Origin: Bacteroidota bacterium | GTDB lineage: Bacteria; Bacteroidota; Bacteroidia; UKL13-3 | Length of the DNA stretch: 64,000 nucleotides | Direction: 5' to 3' | Assembly (NCBI GenBank): GCA_027488905.1 | Contig: JAIYAT010000010.1 | Coordinates: forward strand, 277,061 to 341,060 | Part shown: one piece after another, positions 59,964 to 64,000 of the stretch | How the letters are laid out: every line of letters begins with the position of its first letter | Position numbering within the stretch: position 1 is the first letter of the stretch | Program-made: the position numbers and the translations under genes | The notes under the pieces: model-generated | The model's database searches: none | What the model saw: the letters and a program-made list of their open reading frames with translations, nothing else | Told to the model about the DNA's origin: nothing

Positions 59964-61817
59964 TCACTTCATCAATTCTATGATGCGAATGCTGTTGGGC
60001 TCAAGTTCAATGCTTTGCAAACTGTTTACCTTAGTTTCGCTAACATGGTCAAATCCATTGGTAAATTTAACCATACGCTCTTGCATGCGTTTGGTATCTA
60101 GTTTAACTTTTTCATTGCCTCTGTTTACAGCCACCATAAAACACTCTTCATTGGTGTATCTAAAAAACACATAAGTGCTGCCTTCTGGCGTAAATTGCAT
60201 TAGTTTTCCTTGGTTAAAAGCATCATTGTCTTTTCTTAAACGGGCCAACTTTTTAATATAATTGAAAGCTTGATTTTCTTGTTCGGTTCTGCCTGCCGCG
60301 GTAAACTTATTGACAGTATCGCTTGGCCATCCACCTGGGAAATCTTGTCTTATCTGACCGTCATTGGTTCTAGGGATTGGGTTGGTTAGCAAAATCTCAG
60401 TACCATAATAGATACTTGGTACACCACGCAAAGTCATAATTAGCCCAATACCCATTTTCCATTTAGCAAAATCACCTTTTACTTCTGTAAAAAAGCGGTT
60501 GATATCATGGTTATCTACAAAGGTTAGGTTGAGGTTAGGATTTTCATACAATCCATCATGACAAAGGGTATAATATATTTTAGCTAATCCTTTGTCCCAT
60601 TCAGGTTTTTGGTTCAAACCATCCATAATAGACCAAAACAAATGAAAGTCTTTGGCGCTAGTTAAATGGCTCGATGCAGGAGATTTTTTGTACCCATTAT
60701 TTTTTGTAAAATAGGCCATATTCATTACACCTGCTTGTTCCCAAATTTCGCCAGTGGAGTAAAATTCAGGGTATTCTCTTTGAATATAAGCCATGCATTT
60801 ATCCATAAACTCATAATCATTATAGCTATAGGTATCAATTCTAAACGCATCGATGCTGGCATAATTAATCCACCACAAATAACTTTGTATGAGGTAAGTT
60901 GCCACCCAAGGTGTACGCTCATTTACATCAGGCATTTGTGCATCAAACCAACCATCTACCATACGTTTTTTGTCGTATTCGCTGGCATAGGGGTCCATGT
61001 GAATGGTGGCTCTGTAGTTGGTTCTGGTAAATTCTGGCCATTGGTTCACAAAAGATTTATCAGGCATATCTAACATCATCCAATGCTTTGAACCAATGTG
61101 GTTGGGCACAAGGTCCATCATCAATTTCATGCTTCTTTTATGCAATTCATAGCCAAGTTTTTGATATGTTTCATTACTACCCAAGCGCGGGTCTGTAAGG
61201 TAATGGTCGGTAAGCGCATAGCCATGGTAACTGTAGGCAGGTTGGTCGTTTACAAGGGTTGGGTTGACCCAAACGCAAGATACCCCAAGGTCTTGCATGT
61301 AGTCTAGTTTGTTGATGATCCCTTGTAAATCTCCTCCATGACGGCCGCCTAAGGAATCTCTGTAGCAGTTTGGCTCGCGCATGGTTTTGATGGCGTCATT
61401 CTTAGGGTCGCCATTGCTAAACCTGTCTGGAAACACCAAATAAACCAAATCTGATGGTTCTATTAGATGGGTTTCCTTTTTAAGGGTTTCTAGTTTATAG
61501 GTGATGGTTTTTGTTTTGCCGTCAGCTGTAAAGTCAAGCAGTAATTGGTTGCCATGGTATTCTTCTAAATTTAGGTAAACCAACAAGTAATTAGGATTTT
61601 CGAGTTTTTGCACTTCCGTTAGGCTTACCCCTGGGGTTTTCACTTTCACCTCAAACTTTGCGGTATTAAGTCCGTAAACCATGAGTTGAAGTTCTCTGGT
61701 TTCTAGGTTGTGCCACCAATATTGTGGGTCTATTCTTTTGATTTCGGATTTTTGTGAAAAGGCGCAGAAGCTTGTTACAAGTACAAGTGCTATTGAAAAA
61801 ATACTTCTATTGATCAT
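59964..61817 (-). CDS. Glycoside hydrolase family 13, neopullulanase/cyclomaltodextrinase-like, exported
   Basis: 617 residues with signal peptide. An N-terminal cyclomaltodextrinase-type beta domain (about 25-115) precedes the TIM barrel: DLVPNHIG, AFRIDTYSYND with nucleophile Asp near 327, STGEIWEQ with acid Glu near 352, FVDNHDINRF with Asp near 432, and a C-terminal beta sandwich. Resembles SusA-like alpha-amylases that cut alpha-1,4-glucan in the periplasm. There is no susC/susD near. Iterated 10-mer at 60610. Confidence 0.9.
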   Translation of the reverse strand: MINRSIFSIALVLVTSFCAFSQKSEIKRIDPQYWWHNLETRELQLMVYGLNTAKFEVKVKTPGVSLTEVQKLENPNYLLVYLNLEEYHGNQLLLDFTADGKTKTITYKLETLKKETHLIEPSDLVYLVFPDRFSNGDPKNDAIKTMREPNCYRDSLGGRHGGDLQGIINKLDYMQDLGVSCVWVNPTLVNDQPAYSYHGYALTDHYLTDPRLGSNETYQKLGYELHKRSMKLMMDLVPNHIGSKHWMMLDMPDKSFVNQWPEFTRTNYRATIHMDPYASEYDKKRMVDGWFDAQMPDVNERTPWVATYLIQSYLWWINYASIDAFRIDTYSYNDYEFMDKCMAYIQREYPEFYSTGEIWEQAGVMNMAYFTKNNGYKKSPASSHLTSAKDFHLFWSIMDGLNQKPEWDKGLAKIYYTLCHDGLYENPNLNLTFVDNHDINRFFTEVKGDFAKWKMGIGLIMTLRGVPSIYYGTEILLTNPIPRTNDGQIRQDFPGGWPSDTVNKFTAAGRTEQENQAFNYIKKLARLRKDNDAFNQGKLMQFTPEGSTYVFFRYTNEECFMVAVNRGNEKVKLDTKRMQERMVKFTNGFDHVSETKVNSLQSIELEPNSIRIIELMK

Positions 61818-61911
61818 TTGTGTAAATTTGGGTCAAGGTAAAAATAAATTATTATAAAAAGTCCTAGGTGCTTATCAATAATTAAATTTAGCGACTAAGT
61901 TTTTATGGTAA

Positions 61912-62460
61912 TCAAATTTTATGAGGATAAAAAGCCAAATATGTTTTTGCTAATTCCACATAAACATCAGCATTCTTTTTAATTTTTTCAACATGATTTT
62001 CGGTAAGTTGTTTGGTAATCCTCGCAGGCGATCCAACCACAAGTGAGTTGTCCGGAATTTCCATTTTTTCTGTAACCAAAGCACCCGCGCCAATGATGCA
62101 ATTGTTGCCAATTTTTGCACCATTTAAAACAGTTGCATGCATGCCAACCAGCACATGATTGCCTAAAGTTGCACCATGCACAATTGCGCCATGGCCAATG
62201 ATGCAATCGTGTCCCATATTGACTGGAAAGCCAGGGTCTACATGAATCACCGCATTTTCTTGGATATTGGTTCTGTAGCCAATATTAATTTCATCTGCAT
62301 CGCCACGCAGCACAGCACCAAACCAAATGGAGCAATTGTCGCCCAAAGTAACTTTGCCAAACGCCCTTGCAGTATCGGCAATCCAAACTTCATTTCCTTT
62401 TTTTATGGGTGTATTTAGCACTTCTTTAAGTGCCTTTAAATATGGGTAATCAGTATTCAT
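61912..62460 (-). CDS. Gamma-carbonic anhydrase-like hexapeptide-repeat protein
   Basis: 182 residues forming a left-handed beta-helix: repeats such as CSIWFGAVLRGD, ENAVIHVD, CIIGHGAIVHGATLGNHVLV and HATVLNGAKIGNNCIIGA. The three zinc-binding His are seen in AVIHVD, DCIIGHGA and GAIVHG. Trimer with zinc at the interfaces. Possible role carbonic anhydrase or a related hydratase; activity not proven in all members. Confidence 0.85.
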   Translation of the reverse strand: MNTDYPYLKALKEVLNTPIKKGNEVWIADTARAFGKVTLGDNCSIWFGAVLRGDADEINIGYRTNIQENAVIHVDPGFPVNMGHDCIIGHGAIVHGATLGNHVLVGMHATVLNGAKIGNNCIIGAGALVTEKMEIPDNSLVVGSPARITKQLTENHVEKIKKNADVYVELAKTYLAFYPHKI

Positions 62461-62530
62461 TGGTTCAATATTAAAACTAAAACTTCTTTTTTAAGTTTCT
62501 AAAATTAAATTGCATACAAATTAAAAAAAC

Positions 62531-63412
62531 ATGAAAAAACAACTAGCAATCGCTTTTGCTGCAGCATTGTTATGCTTCAGCCAAGTAGATGCCCAAAGCA
62601 TCCCATTTCCTCAACCTAGTCCAACTACCACCATTTCACAAAACTTTGCCACTTCAAAAATCGAGCTTAACTATTCACGTCCAAGCGCTCGTGGGCGTAA
62701 GGTTTTTGGAGATGTAGTGCCTTTTGGTAAGTTTTGGAGAACAGGTGCAAACAGTGCAACCGTAATTACTTTTGGCGAAGATGTTAAAATTAATGGAACG
62801 GATGTAAAGGCCGGTAAATATGGTTTATTGAGTTATCCTAATGCAACAGAATGGATTATTGTACTTACTAAAGACTTAACCGTTTCTAGCGAAGATGCCT
62901 ACAAGCAAGAAAATGATGTGGCTCGTTTTACCGTAAAAACTGAAAACTTAAATGACTATGTAGAAACTTTTACCATTGAGTTTGCCAACATGCGCAATGA
63001 AAAGGTAGACATTATGTTGAAGTGGGAAAATACTGCTGTTCGTTTAAATGTAGTTAGTTTTTATGACCAACGTTTAAGCAAACAGATTACAGAGGTAATG
63101 GCAAAAGATTCACGTCCGTATTTTGGTGCAGCAAATTATTATTATGAAAACAACAAAGACCTAACGCAAGCATTGGCTTGGGTAAATAAAGCCATCGAAG
63201 CTAATCCAGCTGCTTATTGGGTATGGTTGTTAAAAGCCAAAATTCAAAAGGGTTTAAAAGATTACAATGCTGCTATGGAAAGTTCTAACAAGAGTATGGA
63301 GTTAGCCAAAGAAGGCGGCGATGATGCTTATGTAAGAAACAACGAGAAATTGCAAGCTGAGATTAAGGCTTTGCCAGATTATAAGCCTGCTCCGGTTAAA
63401 AAGAAGAAATAG
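62531..63412 (+). CDS. Exported DUF2911 protein with TPR-like tail
   Basis: 293 residues with signal peptide (MKKQLAIAFAAALLCFSQVD). The DUF2911 domain contains NYSRPSARGRKVFG, VPFGKFWRTGANSATVITFG and AGKYGLLSYPNATEWIIVL. The C-terminal 90 residues are tetratricopeptide-like (ALAWVNKAIEANPAAYWVWL, YNAAMESSNKSMELAKEG). Function of DUF2911 is unknown. A strong hairpin follows the stop. Confidence 0.88.
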   Translation: MKKQLAIAFAAALLCFSQVDAQSIPFPQPSPTTTISQNFATSKIELNYSRPSARGRKVFGDVVPFGKFWRTGANSATVITFGEDVKINGTDVKAGKYGLLSYPNATEWIIVLTKDLTVSSEDAYKQENDVARFTVKTENLNDYVETFTIEFANMRNEKVDIMLKWENTAVRLNVVSFYDQRLSKQITEVMAKDSRPYFGAANYYYENNKDLTQALAWVNKAIEANPAAYWVWLLKAKIQKGLKDYNAAMESSNKSMELAKEGGDDAYVRNNEKLQAEIKALPDYKPAPVKKKK

Positions 63413-63425
63413 GGTTATTTAGCTA

Positions 63426-63476
63426 TATAACAAAAAGGAGGGGCGGCCTGCGGCCGCCCCTCTCCTTTTTGTTATA
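63426..63476. terminator. Bidirectional rho-independent-type terminator hairpin
   Basis: Near-perfect stem: TATAACAAAAAGGAG and GGGCGGCC pair with GGCCGCCCC and TCTCCTTTTTGTTATA over about 24 base pairs with one bulge and a short TGC loop, flanked by A-run on one side and T-run on the other. It ends the DUF2911 gene and can stop transcription from the other side. Confidence 0.9.
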
Positions 63477-63631
63477 ATAGTTACATGAATTATTTACGAA
63501 ACGCTAAGTGGTTCAACCCATCTGCCAAAACTTTTTTTATATTAAGATAATTATAAAGGCTTTTTCATAATTAAGAATTGTAAAATAAAAAAGCTGAATC
63601 AAAAACTATTACTAAATACAAATTTTCTAAC

Positions 63632-63877
63632 TTATGTTTTTAATTGAATTGTTGCCTTAATAGAAAAAGAATTAGATTCTAAATTCAATTTGCTTTTTAA
63701 TTCTGTCAATTGGTTTTGTAAGTTAATTATTTTCGATTCTCGATATTTTATATCCTCTTCATTGCTGTTTTGAAGGATTTTGTTTTCATGAAATTTTATT
63801 TTTGTTTTAACCATTTCGGATAAAAGGGTAATCGTATCTTCATAAGAAAATGCCCCTTCGATTAGTTGTATATTCAT
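63632..63877 (-). CDS. Small coiled-coil protein of unknown function
   Basis: 81 residues; MNIQLIEGAFSYEDTITLLS, then a charged helix (ESKIINLQNQLTELKSKLNL) likely to form a coiled coil. It starts 11 bases after the stop of the partial gene on the same strand, so both are probably one operon. No family recognised. Confidence 0.5.
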   Translation of the reverse strand: MNIQLIEGAFSYEDTITLLSEMVKTKIKFHENKILQNSNEEDIKYRESKIINLQNQLTELKSKLNLESNSFSIKATIQLKT

Positions 63878-63888
63878 ATAGTTAAATT

Positions 63889-64000
63889 TTATTGTCCCTG
63901 ACCCAACGAATAAGCTGCAACACCATCAAAATTGTAAAGGTTTTCTGTTTTGATGGTATCAATTCCTGAGGCAATCGCATTTGCCAAGAGAGCAGGTATA
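63889..64000 (-). CDS. Partial gene, C-terminal end only, unknown function
   Basis: The last 36 codons on the minus strand read IPALLANAIASGIDTIKTEN, LYNFDGVAAYSLGQGQ and stop (63889-63891). Continuous with the window edge; no domain can be named. It is followed by the coiled-coil gene. Confidence 0.5.
   Translation of the reverse strand, partial: IPALLANAIASGIDTIKTENLYNFDGVAAYSLGQGQ

Overview
The window is a piece of a Bacteroidota chromosome, AT-rich by eye. The phylum call rests on a fused MurF-alanine racemase, a protein with a type IX secretion (T9SS) C-terminal sorting domain, DUF2911 and DUF3494 proteins, a yicC-gmk-nadD cluster, a PaaE-type reductase domain, and promoter boxes of the Bacteroidota type (TTTG, then TAnnTTTG). 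No rRNA or tRNA gene was found. The genus cannot be fixed from this sequence.

Layout. Positions 1-16.7 kb are mostly core genes: pyruvate dehydrogenase E1 beta (cut by the edge), an SDR enzyme with a UbiA-like membrane protein, a POT peptide transporter, ClpC, RlmH, a DUF4143 ATPase with a double palindrome before its start, a methyltransferase, MurF-Alr, an MFS transporter, a secreted trypsin-like protease and an MBL hydrolase. From about 16.8 to 28.1 kb lies an accessory region read almost wholly on the minus strand: a MazEF-like pair, a lipoprotein, an OmpA protein, a fatty acid desaturase with a GNAT protein, further small cassette-like genes, and many broken genes and IS fragments. Its genes are separated by long imperfect palindromes that begin with TAAC and end with GTTAGC, as integron attC sites do. 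I read it as an integron-cassette-like (CALIN-like) array; no integrase is visible here. A 14-unit, 22-bp tandem repeat closes it at 28.6 kb.

From 28.8 kb: RecX, an Nfu/NifU protein, a Crp/Fnr regulator, an FNR-type box, and an unusual one-chain fusion of a sterol-desaturase-like domain with its own FAD/NAD/2Fe-2S reductase; then a large T9SS-exported protein with two ice-binding domains, a HigBA-like pair, a WG-repeat protein, RecG, a polyprenyl synthase, an orphan Hsp70 divergent from a membrane protein, Fic next to an hsdR stump, RNase R, phosphohexomutase, a glutaryl-CoA-dehydrogenase-like enzyme, FolB, NadD, Gmk, YicC, two transporters, a GH13 amylase, a gamma-carbonic anhydrase and a DUF2911 protein.

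The strongest unexplained signal is a 10-bp near-palindrome, GGTTTGAACC, found 17 times on either strand, mostly inside genes and in several reading frames. It looks selected at DNA level and is nearly absent from the accessory region.
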